Shown here piece after piece: positions 23,885 to 32,487 of a DNA stretch of 64,000 nt. The notes under the pieces were generated by a model. The model made no database searches. It worked only from the letters and a program-made list of their open reading frames with translations, and was not told where the DNA came from. Every line of letters begins with the position of its first letter. Positions within the stretch are counted from its first letter, which is position 1. The DNA is from Azospirillum cavernae (lineage in GTDB: Bacteria; Pseudomonadota; Alphaproteobacteria; Azospirillales; Azospirillaceae). The position numbers and the translations under genes are program-made. Location of the stretch: the NCBI RefSeq assembly GCF_003590795.1, contig NZ_QYUL01000006.1:124001-188000 (forward strand), in the 5' to 3' direction.

Positions 23885-25935
23885 GCGGAGTGGCGACGGA
23901 AAGGCGGCTGATTTCCACCGTCATCGCTTGCCACAACCGACGGGACACCACCTTGCGGTGCCTGGAAGGATTGCGCACGGCTGTGCGATTGGTTCCGGAT
24001 CTGCGGCTTGAAACCATTCTGGTGGACGATGGCGGCAGCGACGGCACGGCGCCAGCCGTGACGGCGTGGTTTCCCGACACGCGGATCATCCAGGCGGACG
24101 GCGCCCTGTGGTGGGCCGGGGCCATGGAATTGGGGCTGCGCGCCTGTGACCCGACGGCGGATTTCCAGCTTTGGCTCAACGACGATGTTTTGTTGCGGGA
24201 CGACGCCCTGCTGCGCCTGCTCGACGCCCATGACCGTTGGCGCGACCGCCATGGCCAATCGCCGATCATCGTTGGGGCCGTCGTCGCGGCTGACGATGGC
24301 GCCGTCACCTTTGGCGGTGGGCGGCGGCTTGGCTCCCACCCTCTCCGTTCAGCGCGACTGGCGCTGGATGTCCAGCCCCAGCGGTGCGAGCTTATCAACG
24401 GCAATGTGATTCTGGTTCCTGCCCCGGCGGCGGCGCGGCTGGGCGGCGTCGATCCGGTGTTTATTGGCACCCAGGGCATGGCCGACACTGATTACGGGCT
24501 GCGCGCCGTCGCTCTGGGCATCGACGTGATCGTCGCCCCCGGTTCGGCGGGGGTGTGCGAGCGTGACCGCCGCCCGCCGCCCTGGCGCGATCCTGATCTT
24601 GGGGTTGTTGATCGGCTGCGCGCCATCACCGGCCCCCGTGGCTGCCCCTGGCGCTCCTGGCTGGTGTTCACCCGGCGGCATGGCGGCCCCTGGTGGCCTG
24701 TCTGGTGGGCGGCGCCGCTGATCAAAAGGGCGTTCGCCGTTCTGGCGCCCGACCGCTCCCCGGCCCCCCGCGTGGCTCTGGTGGAGGGGGTGGTCCCTGA
24801 TTATCGGCTGGGGCTGATGCGGGAACTCGCCAAATCCACCCATCCGCGCTTCATCGTTTATCATGGGGATGGGCAGGCGGGATTGATGGCGGCTGGCAGC
24901 GCCGCGCCGCTGCCCATCGCCGCCCGGCGCGGGCGCAACCTGTTCTGGCCCCGCCTGTGCGGTGGTCGGGTTGTGTGGAGCGCAGGCGTTCTGGAGGCGT
25001 TGACCGGCGGTTTTGACGCGGTGTGCGTCGGGCTGCACACGCATGACCTCGGCATCTGGGTCCTTTGGCTGGCCCGCCGTGTGTTGGGGCGGCCCCGGCT
25101 GATGATTTCCGGCCATTTCGCCTTTTCTCAGCCCGGCGCCTGGCCGTTCGGGCCGCTGCGGCGTTTCCTGCGCCGTTGCCTTGCCCGTGGGGCCGACGCC
25201 GTTCTGCCTTACACCGAGGAGGGGGCGGAGCAGTGCCGCGCGGCGGGGATTGCCGCCGACCGTGTTTTTGTGTCGGGCAACAGCGTGGACGTGGCGGCGG
25301 CGCGGGCCGCCATAGCCGCCTTGCCCGCCGACGCCCTCGACGTGACGCGCCGCCGCCACGGGCTTGCCGATGGGTCGGTTTTCCTGTTTCTCGGGCGGTT
25401 GTATCCGGGCAAACGGGTTGACGCCGCCATTGAGGCGATGCGGGAACTGGCGCGGCGCGGCGGGCGGGCAAGTCTGTTGATCGTCGGTTCGGGGGTGGAT
25501 GAAGCGCGGTTGAAGGCCTTGGCGGCTGACCTCCCCGATGTGCGCTTCGCGGCGGCGGAATTCGACCCTCACGCTCTGGCGGCGCTTTTCGCGTTGGCCA
25601 CGGCGGTGATCGTGCCGGGCGCGGTGGGGTTGGTCGCCGCCCACGCGGCGGCCCATGGCGCGCCGCTCATCGCTTGCCACGGCGGCGCCCCCCATGGGCC
25701 GGAGTTCGCCTATCTGCGTCACGAAGAAAACAGTCTGCTGACCGAAGCCGTCGATCCGGTTGAAATCGCCCTGGCGATGGAACGGCTGTGCCGCGATTCT
25801 GCCCTGCGGGCGCGGCTGCGCCAGGGGGCGTGGCGCACCGGCGATGATCTGGGGTTGGAACAGGCGGCCAACGCCTACGCCATGGCCGCCCGGCGCGCTA
25901 TCGGCCTTCCGTCCGGAAGAGGACCATCGCTGTGA
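23881..25935 (+). CDS. Bifunctional glycosyltransferase, GT2-GT4 fusion
   Basis: 684 residues holding two transferase domains. Residues 1 to about 280 are GT2 (GT-A): STVIACHNRRDTTLRCLEGL, ETILVDDGGSDGT, then FQLWLNDDVLLRDDALL (the DxD-like NDD) and GMADTDYGLRA. From about 295 the protein is GT4 (GT-B): PRVALVEGVVPDYRLGLMREL, SVFLFLGRLYPGKRVDAAIEAM and a donor-site block around VIVPGAVGLVAAHAAAHGAPLIA. That block lacks a clear E-x7-E, so the second domain may use a variant site. The gene overlaps both neighbours by 4 bp (ATGA, GTGA). The fusion would add two consecutive sugars; specificity is unknown. Confidence 0.85.
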   Translation: MSGVATERRLISTVIACHNRRDTTLRCLEGLRTAVRLVPDLRLETILVDDGGSDGTAPAVTAWFPDTRIIQADGALWWAGAMELGLRACDPTADFQLWLNDDVLLRDDALLRLLDAHDRWRDRHGQSPIIVGAVVAADDGAVTFGGGRRLGSHPLRSARLALDVQPQRCELINGNVILVPAPAAARLGGVDPVFIGTQGMADTDYGLRAVALGIDVIVAPGSAGVCERDRRPPPWRDPDLGVVDRLRAITGPRGCPWRSWLVFTRRHGGPWWPVWWAAPLIKRAFAVLAPDRSPAPRVALVEGVVPDYRLGLMRELAKSTHPRFIVYHGDGQAGLMAAGSAAPLPIAARRGRNLFWPRLCGGRVVWSAGVLEALTGGFDAVCVGLHTHDLGIWVLWLARRVLGRPRLMISGHFAFSQPGAWPFGPLRRFLRRCLARGADAVLPYTEEGAEQCRAAGIAADRVFVSGNSVDVAAARAAIAALPADALDVTRRRHGLADGSVFLFLGRLYPGKRVDAAIEAMRELARRGGRASLLIVGSGVDEARLKALAADLPDVRFAAAEFDPHALAALFALATAVIVPGAVGLVAAHAAAHGAPLIACHGGAPHGPEFAYLRHEENSLLTEAVDPVEIALAMERLCRDSALRARLRQGAWRTGDDLGLEQAANAYAMAARRAIGLPSGRGPSL

Positions 25936-26798
25936 GCGCGTCTTCCGTTTGCCCGCCGGAAACCATCCCCGCCGATGTCGGTCATCGGCTGGCCGCCGCC
26001 GGGGTGGAGGGAACGCCGGAGCGGGTGCGCGCCCTGTCCTTTGGCAAGACCGCCGTCCGGTTGGGCGGCGGAGCTGGCTTCGTCAAGCTTGCCTGTGGTC
26101 CTTTCGCTGTGGAGTTGGCGCGACGCGAGGCTGCGGCCTACGCCGCCGCCCCGCCTCGACCGCCCTTCACCAGACCGGAATTGTTGGGATTCCATGACGG
26201 GGGTGATTGGGCGGCGTTGTGGCTATCGTCGATTGATGGAACGCCAGAGTCGGCGTGGCGGGCGCTTCTGCCCTGCCGTGGCCCGTTCGACGGGGCTGGC
26301 GCGACCGTTCAACCCCTGTCCGTTGTTCTGGACGTCATGGTTCCGGGAAACGATCCGTCATCGTCGGCCGCGTCTCTGCGGCGCCTGCTGATCGAGCGCG
26401 AGGGCGACCGGGCCATCGCGTGCGAGCGCGCCCATGGCGACTTCCTGTATTGGAATGTCCTGCGCCGTCGTGGGGCGCCGCCAACGCTGATCGACTTTGA
26501 ACACAGCCTTTCCATAGCCCCGCGCGGCCATGACCGGCTCTATTGGACCGCCGTTCCGCTGCTGCGCCGGGCGGCGGCCATGGGCGGGGCGGAAGCGGCG
26601 GGCCGGGCGATGGGGCTGCTGCTGCGTTTGACCGCCGGGCCGCATCTGGCGGCGACGTTCCTGCTTCATCTGCGCGCGCGTCTGGAACGCGAGCAGGCGG
26701 CGGCGTGCCGTCCAGAGGACGCGCGCGCCCATGAAACCCAGTGGCGCGCCCGCCAACTGGAACTGATCGGCCACCTGTTGCGGGAGACGCTGCGATGA
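25932..26798 (+). CDS. APH-like small-molecule kinase
   Basis: 288 residues of the aminoglycoside phosphotransferase/choline kinase fold. The catalytic loop ERAHGDFLYWNVL lies near residues 166-178 (HGD with the following Asn for Mg2+), and the metal-binding LIDFEHS lies near 188-194. The Gly-rich N-lobe is degenerate. GTG start overlapping the previous stop (GTGA). In polysaccharide operons such kinases may phosphorylate a sugar, lipid carrier or modification group; substrate is unknown. With a thymidylate-kinase-like gene further down, this gives two kinases in one operon. Confidence 0.75.
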   Translation: MSASSVCPPETIPADVGHRLAAAGVEGTPERVRALSFGKTAVRLGGGAGFVKLACGPFAVELARREAAAYAAAPPRPPFTRPELLGFHDGGDWAALWLSSIDGTPESAWRALLPCRGPFDGAGATVQPLSVVLDVMVPGNDPSSSAASLRRLLIEREGDRAIACERAHGDFLYWNVLRRRGAPPTLIDFEHSLSIAPRGHDRLYWTAVPLLRRAAAMGGAEAAGRAMGLLLRLTAGPHLAATFLLHLRARLEREQAAACRPEDARAHETQWRARQLELIGHLLRETLR

Positions 26799-27537
26799 CC
26801 CCCCGGCTTGTCGCCCTGTACCGCCGGGCGCAGGATCTGATCCTGCCGGAGCGGGCCATTGTCCGCCGCTTCATCGCCACCCATCTGGCGGACAGGACCA
26901 TGCCGCGCCTGCCCTGTCTGGACATTGGCGCCGGACCGGACCCCTATGGCGCCGCTTTGAGCCAGGCGCTTGGCCCGGACACGCCGATCATCACCGCTGA
27001 CATCGGCCCCGGCGACCGGGTGCAGGCGATGGCCGACGTCCAGTTTCTGCCCTTTGCCGACCGGACCTTCGCGGCGGTGATCGCCAGCCATCTGCTTCAG
27101 CATGTGGAGGATCCGAGGGCCGCTCTGGCCGAAATCGCGCGCGTGCTGGCCCCCGGCGGCGTTGTTCTGGTCATTCACCCGTTCGTCACGCTCCAGGGCC
27201 GTCACCGGGATCTCTGGCGCTGGACGTCCGGGGGCATGGCGCTGGAAGCGCGCCGCGCCGGGCTGACCCCCATCGCGCAGCAATCGGTGGGGGGCCGCTC
27301 TACGCCGTGGCGGATCTGTTGGCGTCGTTGCCGGGGCGGCTGCTGACCGCCCACAGCCGGGGATGGCGGTCGGGGCGCGGTCCGGTGGAATCGGCGCGCC
27401 TTGCCCTCGCCTTCGCCCTGGCCGTCCCCTTTCACATCCTCGCCCGAATCGGCGGGGCGATCGACCGGGCGCTGTGGCCCGACGCGCCCTTTTATGTGGG
27501 CGGCGTCACCTTGGCGCGGAAGGATGGTCATGGCTGA
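26795..27537 (+). pseudogene. Class I SAM methyltransferase with an apparent frameshift
   Basis: The first frame (from ATG 26795) has motif I LPCLDIGAGPDPYGAALSQ, then VQFLPFADRTFAAVIASHLLQHVEDP and VLAPGGVVLVIHPFV. At a run of six G (27289-27294) similarity passes to another frame: VADLLASLPGRLLTAHSRGW continues in typical protein sequence to a TGA at 27537, while the original frame ends about 50 bases later in Arg/Cys-rich nonsense. One extra G would restore a 248-residue protein. The restored stop overlaps the next gene by 8 bp, as at other junctions here, so the full product is probably real at least sometimes. Sequencing error, recent mutation, or slippage are the options. Confidence 0.7.
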
Positions 27538-28315
27538 GTCCCTTCGTTCGGCCCCTGTGCTGACCACGTCGTGGGACGATGGTCATCCGCTGGATCTGAA
27601 ACTGGCGGAGATGCTCGCCCGTCATGGGGTTTCCGGCAGCTTTTACGTTCCGGTGCGCAACCGCAGCGGTCGCCCGGTGATGGCGGCGGCGGAACTGCGC
27701 CAACTGGCGGCGGCGGGTTTCGAGATCGGATCCCACACGCTCGACCATTGCCGTTTGCCGCAGTTGCCGCGCGACGAGGCGCGGCGCCAGATGGCCGATG
27801 GACGGGCCGCGCTGGAAGACATGCTCGGGCAGCCGGTGACGGGATTTTGCTTTCCCGGCGGGCGGATGGGGCGATGGGGCAAAGCCTTGGCGCAGGAATT
27901 GGGTTTTTCCCACGCCCGGACCACGCAGATGTTGTGTTTCGACGTCGGCGCCGATCCTCTCGCCATGCCCACCACCGCCCAAATTTACCCGCACCGCTCG
28001 GCGGCTCTGTGGCGCAACTGGCTGCGTCATGGCGGGGGGCTTGGCCGTCTGAAAGCCCTGCGCGCCCTGGCGGTGACGGGGCATGGAAACCCCGCCGACC
28101 GCTTGACGGACATCCTGACCGCTCTGCCCGACCACGCGGCCCGGTTGGGCGGCGTCTTGCACCTGTGGGGCCATTCGTGGGAGATCGAGGCCCACGGGTT
28201 GTGGCCTGTGCTGGATCGCGCCCTGGCGGCGGCGGCGGCGGCGACGCCGCCGGAACGACGCCTGACCAACCACGCCTTGGCCTGCCCACCCTTTGCGCCG
28301 GAGTCTGCCCGATGA
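27530..28315 (+). CDS. Polysaccharide deacetylase (NodB homology domain), first copy
   Basis: 261 residues, no signal peptide, so probably cytoplasmic or membrane-associated. NodB motifs: SWDDG at 14-18 (metal Asp pair), SHTLDH at about 68-73 (metal His pair), FCFPGGRMG for the Arg/Pro block, and HLWGHSWEIE near the C-terminus for the catalytic His. The family removes N- or O-acetyl groups from sugars. ATG 27530 follows GGAAGG at 6 bp. It overlaps both neighbours (8 and 4 bp). A second, divergent NodB gene lies at 30446. Confidence 0.9.
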   Translation: MAESLRSAPVLTTSWDDGHPLDLKLAEMLARHGVSGSFYVPVRNRSGRPVMAAAELRQLAAAGFEIGSHTLDHCRLPQLPRDEARRQMADGRAALEDMLGQPVTGFCFPGGRMGRWGKALAQELGFSHARTTQMLCFDVGADPLAMPTTAQIYPHRSAALWRNWLRHGGGLGRLKALRALAVTGHGNPADRLTDILTALPDHAARLGGVLHLWGHSWEIEAHGLWPVLDRALAAAAAATPPERRLTNHALACPPFAPESAR

Positions 28316-29202
28316 TGCGTTTCATGGCGAAAGTCGCGATTCAACGCCTGATCGGGGCCATCCCTGGCGGTCCGGCCTTGTATGAGCGCGCGCGGCGACG
28401 GCGCATCTTCGACGATATCGACTCGGAGGTGGCGGTGAAGCGCGCGGTGGCCGAACGCTACGCCAGCGTGCTGCGGACGGTGGGCGGGGTGGAGGTGGGC
28501 GCCCTGTCCAACCATCTGGAGATGGGCAGCGGTTGGTTGCCGGTGCTTCCATTGACGTTCCGCCGGTATGGGGTGACGCGGCAGGTCTTGACCGACGTCG
28601 CTCCGCTGATGCGGGGGGAGGACGCGGTGGCGGTGGCGGCGGCCCTGGACCGGGCGGCTCCCGTCGGTGCCCAGCCGCTCGCCCCGCCGCCCGGCGAAGC
28701 CGCCGACCGTTGGTTGGAGCGGCTGGGCATCCGCTATCACGCGCCGCAGCCGCTGCCCATGCCGTTCCCCGACGCCAGTTTCGATCTGGTGACGATCACC
28801 CAGGTGCTGCAATACCCTGCCCCCGACGTCATCCGCGCCATCCACCAGGAAGCGGCCCGCCTGCTCCGCCCCGGCGGGTGGTACATCCTTTCGGTGGAGC
28901 TGGCGGACCTGTACCATCACTTCGATCCGGCTCTGCCCCGCTTCAATTTCCTGCGCTATTCCGAAGCGACGTGGCGGCGCTGGTTCAACAACCCCTACAC
29001 GCCGCTCAACCGGCTGCGGACGACGCAGCACCGGGAGTTGCTGGCGGCGGCGCCCTTTGACATTCTGCTGTGGGAAACGGCGGGCGGCGGCCCGGACGAC
29101 ATCGCCGAATTGCGGCGCGCGCCCCCGCACGCAGCCTTTTTCCACATTCCCGAGGCTGAATTGGCCCGGACCAATCTCATCGTTCTGGCTCGGCGACGGT
29201 AA
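28312..29202 (+). CDS. SAM-dependent methyltransferase
   Basis: 296 residues. The SAM fold is seen in LSNHLEMGSGWLPVLPLTFRRYG, the later FPDASFDLVTITQVLQYPAPD and LLRPGGWYILSVEL. An atypical N-terminal helical region of about 60 residues precedes motif I. ATG 28312 overlaps the deacetylase stop (ATGA); a second ATG follows immediately. It probably methylates a sugar of the same polysaccharide; which one is unknown. Confidence 0.82.
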   Translation: MMRFMAKVAIQRLIGAIPGGPALYERARRRRIFDDIDSEVAVKRAVAERYASVLRTVGGVEVGALSNHLEMGSGWLPVLPLTFRRYGVTRQVLTDVAPLMRGEDAVAVAAALDRAAPVGAQPLAPPPGEAADRWLERLGIRYHAPQPLPMPFPDASFDLVTITQVLQYPAPDVIRAIHQEAARLLRPGGWYILSVELADLYHHFDPALPRFNFLRYSEATWRRWFNNPYTPLNRLRTTQHRELLAAAPFDILLWETAGGGPDDIAELRRAPPHAAFFHIPEAELARTNLIVLARRR

Positions 29203-29207
29203 GGCCC

Positions 29208-30449
29208 ATGCGCGTGCTGCTGTCCGCCTACGCCTGCGCGCCCCATCGCGGTTCCGAGCTGGGGGTGGGGTGGGGGTGGGCCACCGCCCTGGCCGCCGCC
29301 GGGCATGAAACCCATGTGCTGACCCGGTTGCGGCGGCGGGCGGACATCGAACAGGAGATGGAGCGCGCGCCCCGCTCCGGTCTGCATTTTCATTACCACG
29401 ACCTGCCATCGGCGCTGAACCGGGCGCTCCGGCTTTTTGGCAAGGGCGTCGGTGGGCGGATGCGCTATGTCCTGTGGCAAATCACCGCCCGCCGCCGGTT
29501 GCGGACCATTCTGGCCGCCAACCGCTTTGACGCCGCCCATCACGTCACCTTCGCGCAATTCTGGTCGCCCTGCGCCCTGACCGAAGCGGCGCGGCTGGGG
29601 GTGCCGGTCATCTGGGGGCCGGTCGGCGGAGGAGAGCGCGAGCCAGCGGCCTTCTGGCCCGGCCTGGGTCCGCGCGCCGCCGCGTGGGAGGCCGCGCGCG
29701 CCCTTCTCCATCGCTTTTCGCCCTGGCTGCCATGGGCGCGCCGCGCCGCCGCCCTATGCCGGGTTGCGGTGGCGGCGACCCCGGAAACCGCCGAACGCCT
29801 GCGTCGTCTGGGCGCCCGTCATGTGATCGTCCGCTCCCAAGTGGCGTTGGAACCGGATCGGCTGGCCTTGCTGGGAAGGCTGGCCGACACGCCGCGCCGT
29901 GAGACGCGGCTGGTCTATCTGGGCGACCTGCTGCCGCACAAGGGGGTGCATCTGGCGCTCGACGCCCTGGCCCGATTGCCCGGAGACTGGCGGTTCGACA
30001 TCATCGGCGACGGGCCAAGCCGCGCCTGGTTGGAACGACGGGCCGCCCGTCTCGGCATTGCCGGTAAAATTCTTTTCCATGGTCGGCTGTCGCAGGATGA
30101 GGCGTGGCGCTTGATGGCGGGCGGGCGGGCGCTGCTGTTCCCAGCCCTGCATGATTCCGGCGGCTTCGCGGCGGCTGAGGCGATGGCCGCCGGTCTGCCG
30201 CTGGTCTGTTTGGCCCTGGGAGGGCCGGGCATGATGGCCGCCGGGGGCGGGGGAATCGCTGTTCCCGCTCCCTCTCCGGCGGTGGCGGTCGAGGGGTTGG
30301 CGCGGGCGCTGCGTCCGTTGATCGACGACGTCCGTTATGGGGAAGCCCTGTCACGGCAAGCGCGAAACGAGGCGTGCGCGCGCTTTTCCTGGGCGGCTGC
30401 CGTCGACACGGTCTACGCCGCCGCCGGTCTGACGGAGGGCGCGCGATGA
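29208..30449 (+). CDS. Glycosyltransferase family 4
   Basis: 413 residues. MRVLLSAYACAPHRGSELG is a recognisable GT4 opening (G-S-E-x-G loop), followed by HHVTFAQFWSP, GPVGGGERE, TRLVYLGDLLPHKGVHLALDAL and PALHDSGGFAAAEAMAAGLPLV with the E-x7-E-like donor motif. It begins 5 bp after the methyltransferase stop and overlaps the second deacetylase by 4 bp. Donor unknown. Confidence 0.9.
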   Translation: MRVLLSAYACAPHRGSELGVGWGWATALAAAGHETHVLTRLRRRADIEQEMERAPRSGLHFHYHDLPSALNRALRLFGKGVGGRMRYVLWQITARRRLRTILAANRFDAAHHVTFAQFWSPCALTEAARLGVPVIWGPVGGGEREPAAFWPGLGPRAAAWEAARALLHRFSPWLPWARRAAALCRVAVAATPETAERLRRLGARHVIVRSQVALEPDRLALLGRLADTPRRETRLVYLGDLLPHKGVHLALDALARLPGDWRFDIIGDGPSRAWLERRAARLGIAGKILFHGRLSQDEAWRLMAGGRALLFPALHDSGGFAAAEAMAAGLPLVCLALGGPGMMAAGGGGIAVPAPSPAVAVEGLARALRPLIDDVRYGEALSRQARNEACARFSWAAAVDTVYAAAGLTEGAR

Positions 30450-31195
30450 GCGCATGTTTCCTGGTCTATCACCGGCTGGCCGATCATGGGGCGAACCGGC
30501 GCTTTCACGACGTCGCCCCCGCCCTGTGGGAACGGCATCTGGACAGGCTGGCCCATTTGGGCGCCGCCCCCATGGACGCCGATCCGCTGTTGCGTCTGAC
30601 CGATGGCCGGAACGTGGCCCTGACCTTCGACGATGGAACGGCGGATCATCTGGACGCGGCGCGGGCGCTGGACCGGCGCGGCTGGCGCGGCGTCTTCATG
30701 GTGCCCGCTGGACTTCTGGGCGAATCCGGGCGACTGAGCGACGCCGACGTCGCGGCGTTGGCGGCGTCCGGCCACGCCATCGGCAGCCATGGTTGGAGCC
30801 ACCGCCGTTTTGACCAGTTGTCGGAGCGCGAACGGGCCAACGAACTGGCCGCCAGCCGCGACCGTCTGGGCGGCGTCACCGGAAGCGCTCCGGTCTGGCT
30901 CGCGCCGCCCGGCGGGCTGTGGCCCGCCGCCGCGACGGCTCAGGCGCTGGAGCTGGGCTATCGCCATGCGCGCGGAACCGCTTGGGGCGTGGTGGCGGAC
31001 GGGTGGCAGGAACGCCCGGAAACCCTTCTGCCCGCCTTCGTTCTGTCGGGCCGGGTCGGGCCGCAGGCGTTGGCGTGGTTGCTGCGCGCGCGGCCGGGCG
31101 GCGTCTTTGACCGGCTCGCCCGCATGAAAGAGGGGGTCAAGCGTCTGACCGGCGAAGCCGCGTGGGACCGGATGCGCGAGGGGATACGGCGATGA
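30446..31195 (+). CDS. Polysaccharide deacetylase (NodB homology domain), second copy
   Basis: 249 residues. Motifs VALTFDDGTADH at about 57-67, SHGWSHRRFDQLS at about 113-125 and WLAPPGGLWP near 150 are in the canonical order, nearer the classic NodB/XrtA-type sequences than the first copy. No signal peptide is seen. Overlaps the genes on both sides by 4 bp (ATGA). Two deacetylases in one operon suggest two positions or two sugars are deacetylated (inference). Confidence 0.9.
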   Translation: MSACFLVYHRLADHGANRRFHDVAPALWERHLDRLAHLGAAPMDADPLLRLTDGRNVALTFDDGTADHLDAARALDRRGWRGVFMVPAGLLGESGRLSDADVAALAASGHAIGSHGWSHRRFDQLSERERANELAASRDRLGGVTGSAPVWLAPPGGLWPAAATAQALELGYRHARGTAWGVVADGWQERPETLLPAFVLSGRVGPQALAWLLRARPGGVFDRLARMKEGVKRLTGEAAWDRMREGIRR

Positions 31196-32487
31196 GGAAC
31201 GACGTCGCGCCGGAACCGCCGATGCCCCGCGAGGCGCTGCTCGCCGCTCTGCTGCGTTTGGCCCACGAACGCGGGTGGCCTTTGGCGCGTCTGGATGGGG
31301 AGGCCGATCCGTCGGCCCCCTTCCACGGCGCCGACGCCGACCTGTTGGCCGACTGGCGCCCCTGGTCGGACTGGCTGGGTCTGTTGCGCGCCGCCGCCGG
31401 GGACAGCGGATGGGTGATCGTCAACGCCGTGCCGATGGGCGGGGTGCTGTCGGTTTGGGCCGCCGACCCTGCGGCGACCGATGAGGTCGCGGGAACGGCG
31501 CAGGTCGATTTTCACCGGGCGCTCAGCGCCTGCGGCGTTCCGTTCATCGACCCCGCCGTCCTGTTCGCCCGCGCTGCGCCGATGGCGGGCGCGCTCCGCT
31601 TGCGGGTGGAGGACGCTTGCGGCGCGCGGGCGCTGGAAAAATGGCTGGTCCATGGCGGGATCTTGCCCGCCGACGCGCCCGCCGATCTGATCGCGGCGGC
31701 TGTCGGCGGAGCGGCGGCGGCGATTCGGGACCGGACGCTTTCCGGTCGGTCGGCGCGCCAACGCGCCTTGCCCGTGGCCCTGCGCCGCCGTCCGGGGTTG
31801 GCGTTGCGGCTGTTGGCGGCAAAAATTGGCGACAACGTCCGACGTTTGGCCCGCCCGCCCGGCCTGCTGTTGGCGGTGAGCGGCCCGGACGGCGCCGGAA
31901 AATCATCGCTGATCGCCGCCTTGGAAGCGGCGATTCCACGGCGTCTCGCCCCCGGCTTTCGGGTTTTCCACACACGTCCGTTCCTGCTGCCCCGCTTTGG
32001 CGTGGCCCCGCCCGCCCCGCCGCCGGGGGACGCGCCGCCGTCCAAGCCGGGGTGGGCGCGGGGGTGGCTCCGCTGGGCGGTCGCCTGCGCCGATTATTGG
32101 TTGGGGGGGCTGCTGTGGGTCCGTCCGGCTTTGGCCGCTGGCGACATCGTCATCTTCGACCGCTATGTCCTGGATTATCAGGCGGCGCCGGAACGCCGGG
32201 GCGTGGCCGTCCCCGCCTGGGCGTTGGCGCTGATGGCGCGCGTGGCGCCGTCACCCGGCGCTCTGGTGGTTCTGACGGCCCCCGCCGAGGAACTCGTCCG
32301 CCGCAAGGGGGAAGCCACGCCGGAAGAGGCCGCGCGCCAGAGCCGGGTTTACGTCCGTTTGGCCGCCGCCGCGCCCGGCGGTCTGGTTGTCGACAGCGGC
32401 GCGTTGGATCCGGCGGCGGTGGCCGCCCGCGTTCGTCGTCATCTCATCGAGGTCATGTCCGGCCATGCGCGTCCTGATCGTCCATGA
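31192..32487 (+). CDS. Thymidylate-kinase-like P-loop protein with extra N-terminal domain
   Basis: 431 residues. The C-terminal half is a P-loop kinase: Walker A AVSGPDGAGKSSLIAAL near 228-243, then GDIVIFDRYVLDYQA (the DR-Y motif of thymidylate kinases) and LTAPAEELVRRKGEATPEE (lid/base region). The N-terminal 200 residues (LARLDGEADPSAPFHGADADLLADW onward) are not typical of TMK and may be a nucleotidyltransferase-like domain. It is unlikely to be the housekeeping TMK because of the fusion and the context. ATG 31192 overlaps the deacetylase stop. It may phosphorylate a nucleotide sugar precursor or glycan; unknown. Confidence 0.7.
   Translation: MRNDVAPEPPMPREALLAALLRLAHERGWPLARLDGEADPSAPFHGADADLLADWRPWSDWLGLLRAAAGDSGWVIVNAVPMGGVLSVWAADPAATDEVAGTAQVDFHRALSACGVPFIDPAVLFARAAPMAGALRLRVEDACGARALEKWLVHGGILPADAPADLIAAAVGGAAAAIRDRTLSGRSARQRALPVALRRRPGLALRLLAAKIGDNVRRLARPPGLLLAVSGPDGAGKSSLIAALEAAIPRRLAPGFRVFHTRPFLLPRFGVAPPAPPPGDAPPSKPGWARGWLRWAVACADYWLGGLLWVRPALAAGDIVIFDRYVLDYQAAPERRGVAVPAWALALMARVAPSPGALVVLTAPAEELVRRKGEATPEEAARQSRVYVRLAAAAPGGLVVDSGALDPAAVAARVRRHLIEVMSGHARPDRP

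Noticed and set aside
25932-26798. Antibiotic-resistance aminoglycoside phosphotransferase
   Set aside because: Only the generic kinase fold motifs match; translational coupling to EPS genes points to a biosynthetic role.
27571-28311. Extended upstream part of the frame containing the methyltransferase at 28312
   Set aside because: Overlaps the deacetylase gene in another frame; the ATGA junction at 28312 gives a better start.
31192-32487. Housekeeping thymidylate kinase (tmk)
   Set aside because: Fused N-terminal region, double normal length and location inside an EPS operon argue against it.
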